Translations under genes and position numbers: made by a program
Notes under the pieces: model-generated
Databases searched by the model: none
What the model was told of the DNA's origin: nothing
Seen by the model: the letters and a program-made list of their open reading frames with translations, nothing else
Assembly: GCA_036768485.1 (NCBI GenBank)
Contig: JAVLUZ010000816.1
Coordinates: 62,001 to 126,000, forward strand
DNA length: 64,000 bases
Source of the DNA: Mermis nigrescens
Lineage: Eukaryota; Nematoda; Enoplea; Mermithida; Mermithidae
Reading direction: 5' to 3'
Part shown: positions 10,398 through 22,236 of the stretch, in pieces
Position numbering within the stretch: the first letter of the stretch is position 1
How the letters are laid out: every line of letters begins with the position of its first letter

Positions 10398-10697
10398 TAA
10401 CCAAAAAAGGAAACAAAATTGCAGAACTATCACGAAAGATTTAAGTTCGAAATTTCCAGAAACAATAAGAACATCAAAACTCCTGATAGTTCAGTCAATT
10501 GCACCAAAATACGGCACTTATGCAGTTAAGTGGCCATCGAATTTTTTCCATCTTTTTTAACATTAGGGTATATACAGGGTGAATTTTTTCCATCTTTTTT
10601 TAACACCAGGGTTCTCACACGAGTTTTCCCTAGACAGAAAATTACTTTCAGGTGACAGGTTTTGACCCTCCGACCTATCGCTCTACCGCAACACGTT
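10398..10697. other. no gene seen; segment inversely repeated near 14.55 kb
   Basis: Bases about 10500-10575 (TTAAGTGGCCATCGAATTTT, then ATTAGGGTATATA) match the complement of about 14525-14600. The GAATTTTTTCCATC block is repeated locally. No coding frame. Confidence 0.45.
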
Positions 10698-11600
10698 ATC
10701 AATCAAATCAAATCAAATCAAAAGTTTATTTATCATCAAACGAAAAAATGGGCAAGTAATTTAAGTAAATCGACATCAAAATACGCGTATTATTCTTCAA
10801 TTGCACGTGAATGTTTTTCGATACATACATTATATAATTCCAAACGATACCCAAACAACTACCTGCGTGCATAAATTACGGTTTTATTAATGCGAAATAA
10901 TATTAAATCTGGACCAAAATTTTTGATAGACAAGGACACGTAAAGGCCAATTAGAAATGCGCTTACTTACGGCCCTGAAGGAAAGCATCAAAATCAAGGG
11001 TTTTCAATCTCATCATAAACGCTTTCGAGTTAGGAGCTTGTATAACATGCTCAGGCAAAGAGTTCCATACAGAAACAATTCTGATTACAAAATTCATATT
11101 TTCTAATGTTCAGATTTGATTTGTTTACAATTAGTTTCCGGGAGTTTGTGGCACGATTTGACCCCGTATTGAGAACAAAAAAGTCTTCAAAAGGCAGTGC
11201 TTGGAATTTTATGATAGAATAGGCCATGTTTAAATCAAAATAGAGCCGTCGAAGTTCTAGGCGTTTGAGACACAATTCCTTCAATCTAAAATCATAAGAT
11301 AGAGTTTTATCATTGAATAATCGCTTTGTGAACCTTCGTTGTACATTTTCTACTAAATTTATGTCCATAATGAGGTAGGGGTTCCAAACTACAGTGCTGT
11401 ACTCAAGAATGGGCCTAACATAAGTTGTAAAAGCCTTTATCAGCATTGTGTTTTGTTTTGAAACAAGAGTACGAAAAATCAGGTTCGAGACTCTCATCGA
11501 TTTTTTTACTATATATTCACAATGAACTCTAGATTTCAAATTTGTTGATATCAAAACACCAAGATCTTTCACGTCAGTCGCATCTTTTGGTATTTGGACC
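10698..11600 (-). pseudogene. LINE ORF2 C-terminal half, antisense, one frameshift
   Basis: Read on the minus strand from about 11600, the frame holds VKDLGVLISTNLKSRVHC, then AFTTYVRPILEYSTVVWNP and ENVQRRFTKRLF. This is the standard post-catalytic part of CR1/Jockey-like reverse transcriptases (DLGV, VRP.LEY...W.P, E.VQRRFTK). Near 11100 a frameshift moves to a frame with VSVWNSLPEHVIQAPNSKAF ending at a TAA near 10965. A GATTT tandem tail at about 10698-10725 marks the LINE 3' end. The 5' part is replaced by the inverted-repeat element, so the copy is dead. Confidence 0.75.
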
Positions 11601-12129
11601 AATCGGCTAAGCCACTTTCTCGTAAGAAATAAAAACGAAGTAATGAGGGAATGGTACTTAGCATCTATACATCGACCTAAGCATCTATACATCGACCTAA
11701 GCATCTCTATACATCGACCTAAGCATCTATACATTGACCTAAGCGGGAGCGACCTCAACCTAAACAGCTTAAAACACCTTTTCAGACATACTAAGCCTAA
11801 GCCTAAGTATATTGGAAGCAAAAACGGAATATTTGGCGAATCTGTGTACCGAACCAAATTCATCAAATGATACACCATTCGGTAGAACTCGATGAGACGA
11901 TCATTTTGAAAAAAAATTTTGCGTGGGTCTCATTCCAGTCAAGAGTTACAGCCATTTAAAGTGACAATCTCTATACATCGACCTAAGCATCTATACATCG
12001 ACCTAAGCATCTATACATCGACCTAAGCATCTATACAATGACCTGAGCGGGAGCGACCTCGACCTAAGCAGCTTAAAACACCTTTTCAGATATACTAAGC
12101 CTAAGTATATTAGAAGCAAAAACTTAGAT

Positions 12130-12960
12130 TTTCCATATCTTATCACGTTGGTTATATGAAATCTTTAAACGACAGTAATTCCATCAATAATGCCGACCCA
12201 CTCCAAATTTTTTTACTGAAATCAGCTCCAGAATCTCTATCGATTGATGTACTGCTTGCAACTTACGTTTTTTTCGATTTTCCGATGTTTTTTCATATAG
12301 TCCCCCTTGATAATCTGATATCTTTAAACGACAGTAAATCCATCAATAATGCCGACCCACTCAAAATTTTTTTACTGAAATCAGCTACAGAAACTCTATC
12401 GATTGATGTACTGCTTGCAACTTTTCGTTTGGTACACATATTCGCCAGTTTAGCCGCAAAAACTTACATTTTCCTATCAAGTAAATTATTGCAAAGGTTG
12501 ATTATGAATATGAAAAAAATGAACGAAAAAAATAAAAAAAATAAAAAAATCCTGATGAAAATCAAGGATTATATCATATGATAAATATATCATAATGCTG
12601 GGCTAAAGTTAGGAATATGGTACTTTAAGAAAAGGAGCAAAACGAATACAGAATGCCAAAATTGTTGTGCCAAACTGGTAGAACATGATAAATTGAAGCG
12701 CGAAAAAAAATTTGGTGAAAATCTGAGCCTTACTTGCAAAGTTGCAGGCAACTGTCGATTTGAGTGTTGGGTGGGACGATTAAACGGCTCGATCCAAGGA
12801 CTTCACATTAGTCAGAAATGAATAATATGGGCTGAAATTATGGAAGGAAGCATAGCAATGAAAGAGAAAAAAGAAAAAGGCGCGGAAAGCTGTTTGAAAT
12901 TTTAAAAAAACTTTAAAAAATTTTCATTTTTTTGCATGTTTTTTTCGGTTTTACGTGATA
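12130..12960. other. no gene seen inside the foldback repeat; internal duplication
   Basis: Two direct copies of about 120 bp (12158-12290 and 12318-12425) share ATCTTTAAACGACAGTAA and ATCGATTGATGTACTGCTTG. The rest is AT-rich with A runs near 12525-12555. The 141-codon open frame across the duplication has no recognisable family signature. Confidence 0.4.
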
Positions 12961-13032
12961 AGACATAGGAAAATCTAAGTTTTTGCGGCTAAAGTTTCTA
13001 ATATGGTTTTGTCTCCGATTTTCCTGAAAAAT

Positions 13033-13242
13033 AATTTTTTCTGATAGATTCGAGGACGCTGAGTCCAGAAATGAAAAGCGTTAAGGGGGCTGACGGATAT
13101 TTGTGGAGATAGAGCCCTTCAAACTTGCAAAAAACGTGATTATTTCGATGTTCTTAGGGCTCCATCTCCACAAATATTCGTCAGCCCCCTAAACGCTTTT
13201 GTTTTCTGGACTCAGCGTTGTCGAATCTATCAGAAAAAATTA
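13033..13242. repeat. perfect-looking long hairpin A
   Basis: The left arm includes GACGCTGAGTCCAGAAATGA, AAGCGTT, GGGGGCTGACGGATATTTGT and GGAGATAGAGCCCT. The right arm is their complement, with a loop of roughly 25 bases around 13120-13150. Its inverted relative is hairpin C at 13809-14018. Confidence 0.7.
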
Positions 13243-13518
13243 CTTCTGGGAGAATCAATGACAAAAAATTTTTTGAATAAAAAAAATAATGCCAAAAAAA
13301 ATTATGCTAAACCCCATTTTTAACATTTCTACATTACAGTTCTGACGTTAAAAAAGCGTAAAAACACTGTTATCGGGAAAATTGAGAAAAAACCATATTA
13401 AATAGAATTTGGTGATTAGATCCATGCGAGCTAAATTTTTGGCAAATAGATACTTGCCCACAACTCACCAGCTTGCTTATACGAACATCTTAGGCTTAGG
13501 CTTAGAAAGTGTATTCAC

Positions 13519-13640
13519 ATTGGTGCCAGCTGATGGTCTAAGCCTGAGACAATTAGGGCGAAAATTGCGGAGCGAGCGAAGCGAGCGGAGCAATTTTGCC
13601 CCAATTATTGCCTTAGGCTTAGACCATCAGCTGGCACCAA
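13519..13640. repeat. central palindrome of the foldback repeat
   Basis: The arms ATTGGTGCCAGCTGATGGTC and its complement are separated by a GC-rich core, GCGGAGCGAGCGAAGCGAGC, which is itself nearly palindromic. Both arms also contain a TAAGCCT/AGGCTTA element. Confidence 0.7.
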
Positions 13641-13808
13641 TTTGATATGCACGGCAAGTCTAAAATAATAACCGTGATGAATCGATTACACCCTGCTTCG
13701 GCTTTATTAACGTCAGAACTGTAATGTAGAAATTAAAAATTGGGTTTAGCATTATTTTTTTGCATAATTTTTTTCAGAAAATTTTTTGTCACCGATTCTC
13801 CTAAAAAC

Positions 13809-14018
13809 AATTTTTTCTGATAGATATGAGGACGCTGAGGCCAGAAAAACAAAGCGTTTAGGCGGTTGACGAATATTCGTGGGAGATAGAGCCCTTAGAA
13901 CATTGAAATAAACACGTTTTTTGCAAGTTTGAAGGGCTCTATCGCCACAAATATTCGTCAGCCCCCCAAACGCTTTTCATTTCTGGACTCAGCGTACTCG
14001 AATCTATCAGAAAAAAAT
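13809..14018. repeat. long hairpin C
   Basis: Same architecture and sequence family as hairpin A, with some arm mismatches (GAGGCCAGAAAAACAAAGCG against CGCTTTTCATTTCTGGACTC). Confidence 0.6.
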
Positions 14019-14270
14019 AGTTTTAGGAGAATCTGAGACAAAACCATATTAGAAAAAATTCCGTTTTTGCTTCTAATATGCTTAGGCTTAGGCTTAGTAT
14101 ATCTGAAACGGTGTTTTAAGCTGCTTAGGTCGAGGTCGCTCCCGCTCAGGTCAATGTATAGATGCTTAGGTCGATGTATAGATGCTTAGGTCGATGTATA
14201 GATGCTTAGGTCGATGAATAGATGCTTAGGTCGATGTATAGATGCTTATATCGACGTAAATTGGGTATCT

Positions 14271-14912
14271 ACACGTGATTCTGCATTCAGCTGTTTGAAT
14301 CTTCAAATACTTAGGTCGAGTAGATGCTTGCGTAGGTCGAGAAGAGACTAATTAACGAAACCCATAGCTTTTGTAATATTGATCATAGACGGATAAATAT
14401 TTTTTTCGCGCTTCCTTTCAACGTGTTCTGAGTACTGAGCGAAAAAATCCGCTCTTCTGAAGTTTATTTCATAGTATCTTGAAAGTACCATATTCTTAAC
14501 TTACTCCTGCTGCTGTAATGCTATATATACCCTAATGTTAAAAAAGATTGAAAAAATTTGATGGCCACTTAAGTGCATAAGAGCCCAAAATACTTTGGCT
14601 TGTTTAATCAATTAATGTTCCGAAGATGCAATTTATCATTAAATTAGATAGAATAAAAGATAACGTACGGATCAGCTGTACAGTAACATAGAGAAGTAAT
14701 AAATGCACTCAACTTAATACCTTGATACATGAAATTAAAAATTGTAACAAAATAAATAATACACTTGAAACGGCGCGAAGAACGCATGCACTTTGGACCC
14801 TATATAATAACTTAAAGCTCTAAATTAAGGATCGTTATCAGCACGAGCCGCAAAATGTTCTAAACAGAAAAGGTTACAATAGAGTTTGTAAGAATTCTAG
14901 GTAAGCAAATTG
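14271..14912. other. no gene seen
   Basis: Apart from the inverted partner of the 10.5-kb segment (about 14525-14600), nothing recognisable. AT-rich, with small frames only. Confidence 0.4.
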
Positions 14913-15377
14913 TATAGTCTGTTTCATTTATCTGAGAGCTTTTTTCGGCGGCGTCAGCCGCCGATCTATGTATACGTTTCACTATTTTGAAAGCGCGCGC
15001 AAAAAGTGGCGCAATGGATGTGTGCGACTGCTTGCTTTAAAGCCAAAAGTGCTCCGCATGTGTATGACGTTGTACAAAGAATGTATAGGTAGGTTAGTAA
15101 TAATGAAGCAGTTTAGCTTCATGGCAAAATGTGACGTTGGCTTTCATATTTTGAAATGATATAGCTTAATTCGCTACTCGAATGTGATGCTGAAAAGAGA
15201 AGGCAAGTGTGAAAAGCGAATTTGTGTGATTGGGGCACGTGGCTACGTCTTTAAGTGATAAAGCCAAATTCTGTAGTCGGGTTAACTCTATTGTATGTAG
15301 GGTGAAGAAACTCGTATAATTATTGCTCGTGCTTTTGCCTTACGCGCCTTATTCATGTCTTCGAGGAGCGTAGTACC
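14913..15377. other. unpaired TATAGTCTGTTTCATTTA end and unassigned sequence
   Basis: The terminal motif of the neighbouring MITE appears here in the left-end orientation, but only one right end (15927) is present downstream. This is probably a truncated older copy. A GC-rich hairpin GGCGGCGTCAGCCGCC lies near 14947. The 63-codon frame at 14968-15159 has no recognisable family. Confidence 0.4.
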
Positions 15378-15927
15378 TATAGTCTGTTTCATTTATTCGA
15401 GAGCTTTTTAGTCAATTCTTTGAAGGGCTACAGTAAGCTAAACAAGACGAATTACTGTACTCCAGCAGATCAGCTCAGTGAGGGCGAGTGGTTAGAATTC
15501 TTCCATTTTTAATGCACTAATACGCCCAAATAAATTTGATTTAGGCATTTAATCAGTGCTGGGACATACTACAGTAAGTGCGCGAGGCAAAAAGCTATCG
15601 GCTAGAATCGAACCCGGGTTGCTTCGACTACAAGCAAGAGGTTTTACCACTAAGCTATGCGGCAGTTCGCGGCGTTTCTTAGCATCTTAATCGATTGTGT
15701 TTAAAGTGTCGACTCAGGATGTGATGAATGCGCGATTTTTATCAGAGTTAATTGATCTGCTGGAACACGAGAATAAATTGAGCCGAAAAAATGTTGTTGA
15801 AAAACCCGTCTTTACTACATAGCTATAGTTAGATCTAGCGACCTACAGTAAATAAGAAAGAAGGGGGTTACTGTAAGCTCCGAAAACATTTGCTGAAAAA
15901 GCTCTCGGATAAATGAAACAGACTATA
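15378..15927. mobile_element. Tc1/mariner-like MITE carrying an internal tRNA-like segment
   Basis: The ends TATAGTCTGTTTCATTTAT and the complement ending ATAAATGAAACAGACTATA both continue into a GAGAGCTTTTT block (the inner 13 bases differ slightly). This gives TIRs of about 32 bp and a TA-type boundary. The 550-bp body contains an antisense tRNA-like segment with A- and B-box sequences. A second, end-less copy in the opposite orientation lies at 20961-21427. Confidence 0.7.
15604..15658 (-). other. tRNA-like segment with pol III A and B boxes
   Basis: On the minus strand an A-box-like TAGCTTAGTGG (15648-15658) is followed by a B-box-like GGTTCGATTCT (15604-15614), with CCGCATAGCTTAGTGGTAAA as the D-arm region. 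The acceptor and anticodon stems do not close convincingly, so I call it tRNA-derived rather than a functional tRNA. Confidence 0.5.
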
Positions 15928-16383
15928 CTATGTAGCTACAGGAAGGATATTGAACGGAGCCATAGGAATTTATCGTGTTAATTTTTCTATAACTGAATCT
16001 TGACAATTGAATGCGGTCGTTTCTGCTGGCTAAATAATTTAAGGTATTGTTTCAGTGACAACGGTTGATTTCGCCAATGAAAGCTAAAAGAGAGCTGCAA
16101 CTCGAATTGTTTATGTTAGAATTTTATGTTTACATTACGACTTTGGTAAATATCTGTATCTATTGCTAAACATCGTGACTGTTACTGAGAAATGTTGTAT
16201 CTTATGCGGATTATATGGCGTGACTTTTTCTAAAAATAGCGCAACTTGCGAAAATCGTGCGAATTGACGTATCGCTTGATCCATGATTTCAAATTTCGAA
16301 CTTTTTTAAGTAGTATCAGTTTTTATCATGAGCATACTAGATCGAAATAACCAGCAGCAATTTTGCATTGTGAACCTAACATC
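15928..16383. other. no gene seen
   Basis: Unique-looking AT-rich sequence with no long frame and no repeat shared with the rest of the window that I could see. Confidence 0.35.
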
Positions 16384-17636
16384 ATAGGTAGCGCGTTAGC
16401 GCGTACCTATAATATACTTAGGTACCCCCAACACCTGGGCACCCCCTACAGCTATAACGGGACACTTCTGGAAGGTGCGGTTTTTTTTAAAAGAAAGATA
16501 ATAAAAAAATTCGCTGCCCGTGTTTTTTTGTTTTTTCTTGAAACTCAAAATTGACTGTGTAAAGAAGGTGTAAAGTTTTTGTGTAACGTTATAACATAGG
16601 ACAAATTTTGGGACCTTTTTACTGCGGCATGTGGACAGCTGAGTATTGATGACTTGAAGGATTGAACAGAATAGGATAATAGAGGGATGAATTCTACAGA
16701 TGACACTTTTTTTGTTTTTTGAAATTCGCATTATTTATCGAACGGCAGTGTAAAGAGTGCGAAAATCTGGGGGTGAAAAAGCACTTTTTGGTCGAGTTTT
16801 CAACCTTCCTATGTCCGATACTAACTCCGGTTATGAGGTTTTTAAAATGTTTTCTGACAGAAATGTAGAGCGGATCAAGGGCTACATTCTGCATATAAGC
16901 AAAGTCTTCTATGCTCTATGGTGAGTTAGATCCTGGGGTTTAAAGTTTACACTCTAGTGGATGGTGTAAAAAAACGGATTTTAACTAAGATTTCTCTGCC
17001 AAATTTTTCCGCTTATGAGTCAGTGCAAATCGAAGACAGCATTAATAAAGTGCCTCACAGGGGCTAAACATCGCAGCAAACCGCATTTTAAAAAAACGCA
17101 ATATTGATTTATTTATGGGGGTGTAAAGTTCGAAATCAGAGGTAAAAAATGGGCGAAAAAACACGTTTTTTCCGAAGTTTGATTGATAAATCATGCCAAA
17201 TAATTTTTGCAACAGAATTTTGGCACACAGGAATGTACTACGATTTAAAAGCTACAAATTGTACCAAACCGAATTTCTTTAAACTCAATGGGGAGTTCGG
17301 TACGGAATTTTAAAGTTTACAGTGTTCTAAATGATGGAAAATACGTTTTTGTTGCGTTTTTTGTTCGCCACTTTCTCCGTCCAGAAGTCGGGATAAGTCT
17401 AATAGAATAAAAATAGAAGTGCTTTATATCGGGTGCATGTCAAAGCAAATTGTCTATACATTAATATTTAGCGAGTGTTAAGTCAAAAATTTGGAGTTTA
17501 AAATGCGTTTCTGTCTTGTTTTTTCTACCTGCTTCTCCGGTTACGAGTCAGGGACACGTTTATCAAGTCTAGAAATGGACCAGGAACCAAATTTGATATG
17601 CCAGTCTGGCGCATATGTTTACACTCCACGGTGTTG

Positions 17637-18480
17637 TAAAGTAGTTTACACCAATTGTTAGTTTGCCCATAGAACATTATGTAGACTTAATTTTTTCATA
17701 AATATTAATCGTAATATCGGAACAATATCAAAATTACGAATCTGACTAAAATCTTCTTTACACTAGGTGTTTACATGAAGTTTACACTACATATGTATTT
17801 ATCTTCGTTTTTGAGCATTCCAGAAACCTAATTTTTCTTGGAGTCTAGAAGTTTTCAAAGGATCAAATGTGAGACGTCACGTAGGCGCGTTTGTTTACAT
17901 CCAACAGTGATGTAAAGTAGTTTACACTCATTGTTTATATGTCCTCAGACCATTGTAGAGACATAATTTTTTCATGAATGTTGATCATAATATCCGAGTA
18001 ATTTTTTACACTGCATTTAGCCTTTGTTCTAGAGCATTGCAAAAACCGAAATTTTTCCTGAGATATAAAAATTTACAGGGAATGAAATATATACGTCAGT
18101 TGGGCGCGCTTGCTTACACTCAGCAGTATTGCAAAGTGGTTTAAACCTAATGTTTATTGTCTTTAAAACACTATGGAGACTCATTTTTCCATAAATGTTG
18201 AAAGAAATATCGGAGCAATATCAAAATTACGAATCCGACTAAAATATTCTTTACGCTATGTGTTTGTGTAAAGTTTACGTTACGTGTTAACCTTAATTCG
18301 ATAGACTTGCAGAGACTTTGTAACTGAAGTCAAGAAATTTTCAAGGATTCATATGTGAGACATCAACTAAGTGAGTTTGTTTACCCTCAAAAGTAATCTA
18401 AAGTGATTTAAAAATTATGTTCAAGTGTCCTTAGATCATTGAAGAGATGTAATTTTGTCTTAAATGGGTTGCATTAAAGT
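17637..18480 (+). repeat. degenerate tandem units of ~220-270 bp
   Basis: About four units each open with TGTAAAGTAGTTTACAC or a variant (near 17637, 17911, 18130, 18400). They share CATTTTTTCATAAATGTTGA-like and ATCAAAATTACGAATC blocks and end with GGCGCG..TTTACA. Similar units occur near 58.6-59.0 kb. Confidence 0.5.
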
Positions 18481-19102
18481 TAAATCTTTCTTAGCCGTGT
18501 TTATAATATGTTTCACAAAATCTTGCACATGGAGAGCTATCGTTTAATTGATGTAAATTGCCTGCAAAAGTGGTTTAAAATGAACCAGCAATCACACTAC
18601 TGTGCACAGAAGTCGTGCAAAGATATGCAGCTTTATTGTAATCATGTACATTAATAAGCCGTAAACTGTTAGTATTCTCTACACCTAGTAGTTGTGTAAA
18701 GTTTGCACTATTCATTTGTTGTTAATATGTAGTCTATACTACAAATTTATTTTACTACCAAATCAAAGCGTTAGTGTTCCTTACATTTGATATTTGCGTG
18801 AAGTTTTTGAATTTTTGCCGAAAAACTTTGCCTTCTAATTTACCAACATCCCGCCTTTTCCATTTTCTTGAAGTTTAAAATCTTTTATAATTCTCTTAAT
18901 AATTTAATGGTAGGTTTTAACTTTAAGTTTCTCTTGAGTTTACAACTCTCGCTTAGCAAGCTCATTTTTCAAAACTTTTTCATAGTGATCAGATTAGTCG
19001 CGTTTAGTTTGGAATTGGTGGACGGTCGTTATTTTATTGCTCGGCTTAAATAAACCAAGTGACTATCTTTTGATTATTTTCTTTATCGCAAATTCAAACA
19101 CC

Positions 19103-19191
19103 CAATTTTCAATTTGAAAATTGACCCAATTTCAATTTGAAAATTGACCAATTTTCAATTTGAAAATTGAAAATTGAGTGTTTTCAATTTC
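19103..19191. repeat. palindromic short tandem repeat (TTTTCAATTTGAAAATTGA)
   Basis: Four to five near copies of a self-complementary 18-19-bp unit, able to fold on either strand. Confidence 0.75.
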
Positions 19192-20269
19192 AAAAGTCAC
19201 AACACATTGTGCTTGTGTATTGATTGAGTGAGGATTTGCAATGTGAATTCGTTGGTTAAATTTTTGTGCTTGATTATAAGTGAACTGCACATAAAGAAGA
19301 AATAACTTAATGCAGTTTTAATTTGAAAATGGATGGTGTCAATAAGGTTGTCTTGTTTAAAAAGGATAATGCTGACGTTAAGAACAATATTGTTTTCCGC
19401 GTTCTTGGACTGTTGTCATTATTGTGGCATGTTACTGATTGTGTTTACTGACTGATGTACTCAAATCACGCTAATTAAAAGTAGTGTACTAGCAAAGAAA
19501 AATGCTCAGATGGAACAAAAAAGATGAATATACTTGGAATTGTGGATTATTATGGATGTAAAAGGAGGGGACTAGGAAAAATCTACCTAAAGTCGGAAAA
19601 TCTGCTAAAAATCACACTTTCTCTAAGCAACGCAAAAAATCGATGTATATTCTGCGGCCTCTAAAAAAGTGTATTTTTTAAATAATGTTCGAAGTTTCAG
19701 ATAAGAGTGTATAAACGAAATCTATCAAGGTTACTTTTTTAAATTGCTGGCACCTGATTGATAGAAAACTAAGAGGTATTGTATTTAAAGTTGTTTTATT
19801 TTATGAGCATTATAGCAAGCAAAGCAGGAGCCGATTGATTAGTGCACACAATCGTTTCGGGCATGCTAGTGTATCTACATTAAGTCTGTTTCAAGTCAAC
19901 TTACGCGTTTCCTACTGTTTTAAACCAACCATGTCTTCAATTGTCTTCGATGTTTGCTATTTCATTCAATTGGCTTGGAAGACTGTTAGTTTACTTAATA
20001 TCATTTCCATAGCTACTGCATAGCTAACGTGCTGCTGTTTCAATCATTGTTATGGTTGAATATTTATTTCAATCTGTTGGCCGCAGAATATACATCGATT
20101 TTTTGCGTTGCTTAGAGAAAGTGTGATTTTTAGCAGATTTTCCGACTTTAGGTAGATTTTTCCTAGTCCCCTCCTTTTACATCCATAATAATCCACAATT
20201 CCAAGTATATTCATCTTTTTTGTTCCATCGGAGCATTTTTTCTTTGCTAGTGACCTACATATTTGCAAG

Positions 20270-20960
20270 CATGGTTGACCTGTCCGATCAACCCTTATTG
20301 GTTTTCTATGTTAAGAGCGCTTCGCATCGAATGTCAATATAAAAACATATATTTAGCAATCTTGTCATTTATTCGGATCAACATTCGAAGAAATATTGAT
20401 ATTTTCTAATAAAATTTGAAATACAAAACATTTGTGGACTAAGTAAACTGAATTATAAATGACTTGATAATTTGATTATAGAAGTGGAAACAACAAAAAA
20501 TTGAAGTAGTAGGATATAACTCCGAACTTATTAAAAATTTTAATTCCGAATACAACAATTATATTAAACTCAAGGGCATGATGAGTTTTTTAGATTTGTT
20601 GAAAACCATGCAGAATCAGCAAAAATGGATAAAATTTTTTAATTTTGTTCAGCATGTTTCTTGGACTTGCTAAGTTTGCACCCTCATATCCCTGAATAAT
20701 GAAATTGCTGACCACATGTTTTCTAAATCAAATGCCGAACTTTCGATGAGAATTTTTCGAAAATTCGAAACCAAACAAAGTTTTTATATTCTGTCTTTGA
20801 CTGTGAAATCAATCACGACGCCGCCGTTTTTCAATGTTGCTTTAGCAACAGCAGCTGTAAAAGTAACTATCTCTCAAATCAATAATTTACTTCTTGCAGT
20901 TATAACAATAGTTTTCATATGATCTCTCAATGAAAAATAAATCACTTTTTCTAAACCCCT
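20270..20960. other. no gene seen
   Basis: AT-rich sequence with short frames only. No family signature. Confidence 0.35.
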
Positions 20961-21427
20961 TGTTAGTAAATGTTTTCGGAGGCTACAGTAACCCTTTTTT
21001 CTTATTTACTCAAGGTCGCTAAATCTCAGTGTAGCTACGTAGCAAAGAAGGCTTATTCAATAAAATTTTTGCGGCATAATTAATTCTCGTCTTCCAGCAG
21101 ATCAATCAACTTACAGATAAAATCACGCATTCAGCTTATCCTAAGTTGATATTTTAAACACAATAGACTAAGATGCTAAGAAACGCCGCGAACTTCCGCA
21201 TAGCTCAGTGGTAGAACGTCCGCTTGTCGTAAAGCAACCCGGGTGCGATTCCAGCCGACAGCTTTTATTTAAGCGCATTTACTGTAGTATGTCCCAGCGC
21301 TGATTAAATGCCTAAATTAAATTTATATGGACGGATAAGTGCATTTAAAATGGAAGAATTCCAGCCACTCGCCCTCACTGAGCCGATTTGCCCATTTACA
21401 GTAAATCGTATTGTTTCGCTTACTGTA
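20961..21427. repeat. second copy of the tRNA-like MITE, inverted and lacking its ends
   Basis: It matches the complement of about 15425-15890, including AAGATGCTAAGAAACGCCGC, GTCCCAGC.CTGATTAAATGCC and GGAAGAATTC. The TATAGTCTGTTTC ends are gone. Confidence 0.65.
21201..21252 (+). other. tRNA-like segment with pol III A and B boxes
   Basis: A box TAGCTCAGTGG at 21201-21211 and B box GGTGCGATTCC at 21242-21252. The anticodon region does not fold into a clean stem. It is the counterpart of 15604-15658 and keeps the boxes better than the surrounding sequence. Confidence 0.5.
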
Positions 21428-22228
21428 TCATTAATTTTAAAACCATCTACGGCAATAAGCTGACAGATTGCGATGATAACTGTAACTACGACAGTTACAC
21501 GCCAAGAACTTTATACGAACACTTCGCCATTAGTTCGCCAAGGCCAGCAGACGATATCGTTTTACTGTACCGGATTTACATAACTATTCGAGTATCCTTC
21601 CTTGCGATGTGTTAGCTCGAGGTTATGCCTTCATTTCTCAATCAACCCTTATTTTTCAACTCAAAATTCCATTAGGTACTTGTCCGGTAAACCAGAGTTA
21701 CGTATATGCTAACATCAGTAATTTACTTATGTAAAAAAGTTCTCGAACGCTCGATTTCCGTTGCTTTATTATAATTATCCTAGTAAAACGCGTGTGTTGT
21801 ATTATTTGACGTTCTTGTTCTATATTAATATTTGCATAACCACTAATATCGTTCATTTTATTTTATGTGCGCGTCGACTGTCGCCAAGTGATACATGCAA
21901 ATTGATTATTAATGTTGAATGAATTGGTGTTCAATGAGATTCATATCAGTCAGTCGAGAAATAATATTAGTCGATCGAAGTCGGGGTTCTGGCGTTTTGG
22001 CGTCGTCGCGTTTAGCCTTAGTATTATTGTTTTTGGTCGCCGGCTTGTAGCCGTGCTTTGTATTTCGTCGAATAAATATTAGAAAATTCACTACCCGGAG
22101 ATAACTTACATCGAGGGTTGGTCGGGCCACAACGACAATTATTATGGGCTGATTTTTAGTCGACGTTTATATTATTTTAACTTGGATTTTACGTCGATTG
22201 GAAAAAGAGGTAAATCATATTCTTGGGT
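21428..22228. other. no gene assigned; moderately GC-rich stretch near 21.9-22.2 kb
   Basis: Around 21950-22200 the composition is less AT-rich (GGTTGGTCGGGCCACAACG near 22117), which could be part of an older LTR element. I found no protein signature. Confidence 0.3.
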
Positions 22229-22236
22229 CTTATCTT

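Larger units (their letters stand above)
11643..14270. repeat. compound foldback repeat with 20-bp arrays and three internal hairpins
   Basis: Arrays of a 20-bp unit (GCATCTATACATCGACCTAA) lie at 11659-11742 and 11968-12047, and in inverted form at 14151-14255. Next to each is GCGGGAGCGACCTCGACCTAAGC or its complement and TAAGCC runs. Between them are hairpins at 13033-13242, 13519-13640 and 13809-14018. I recognise no protein or known element type. It resembles a large foldback transposon assembled from several rounds of inverted duplication. Confidence 0.6.
16384..20249 (+). repeat. large dispersed repeat (copy 1), ending in a long hairpin
   Basis: It starts with a small hairpin (AGGTAGCGCGTTAGCGCGTACCT) then ATAATATACTTAGGTACCCC. 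The same start recurs at about 57415 and, inverted, at about 33250. The body is rich in GTGTAAAGTTTACAC-type motifs and degenerate tandem units. It ends with two inverted ~170-bp arms (19490-19659, 20079-20249). No convincing protein frame. Element class unknown. Confidence 0.55.

Noticed and set aside
11600..11878. N-terminal third of the 275-codon antisense frame as part of the LINE protein
   Set aside because: It translates the 20-bp array (repeated RSMYRCLGRCI-like text) and is a read-through of the foldback repeat. Only the part below about 11600 matches LINE proteins.
11659..14255. 20-bp arrays as a CRISPR-like array
   Set aside because: The units are contiguous with no unique spacers, in a eukaryotic repeat, and the array is mirrored.
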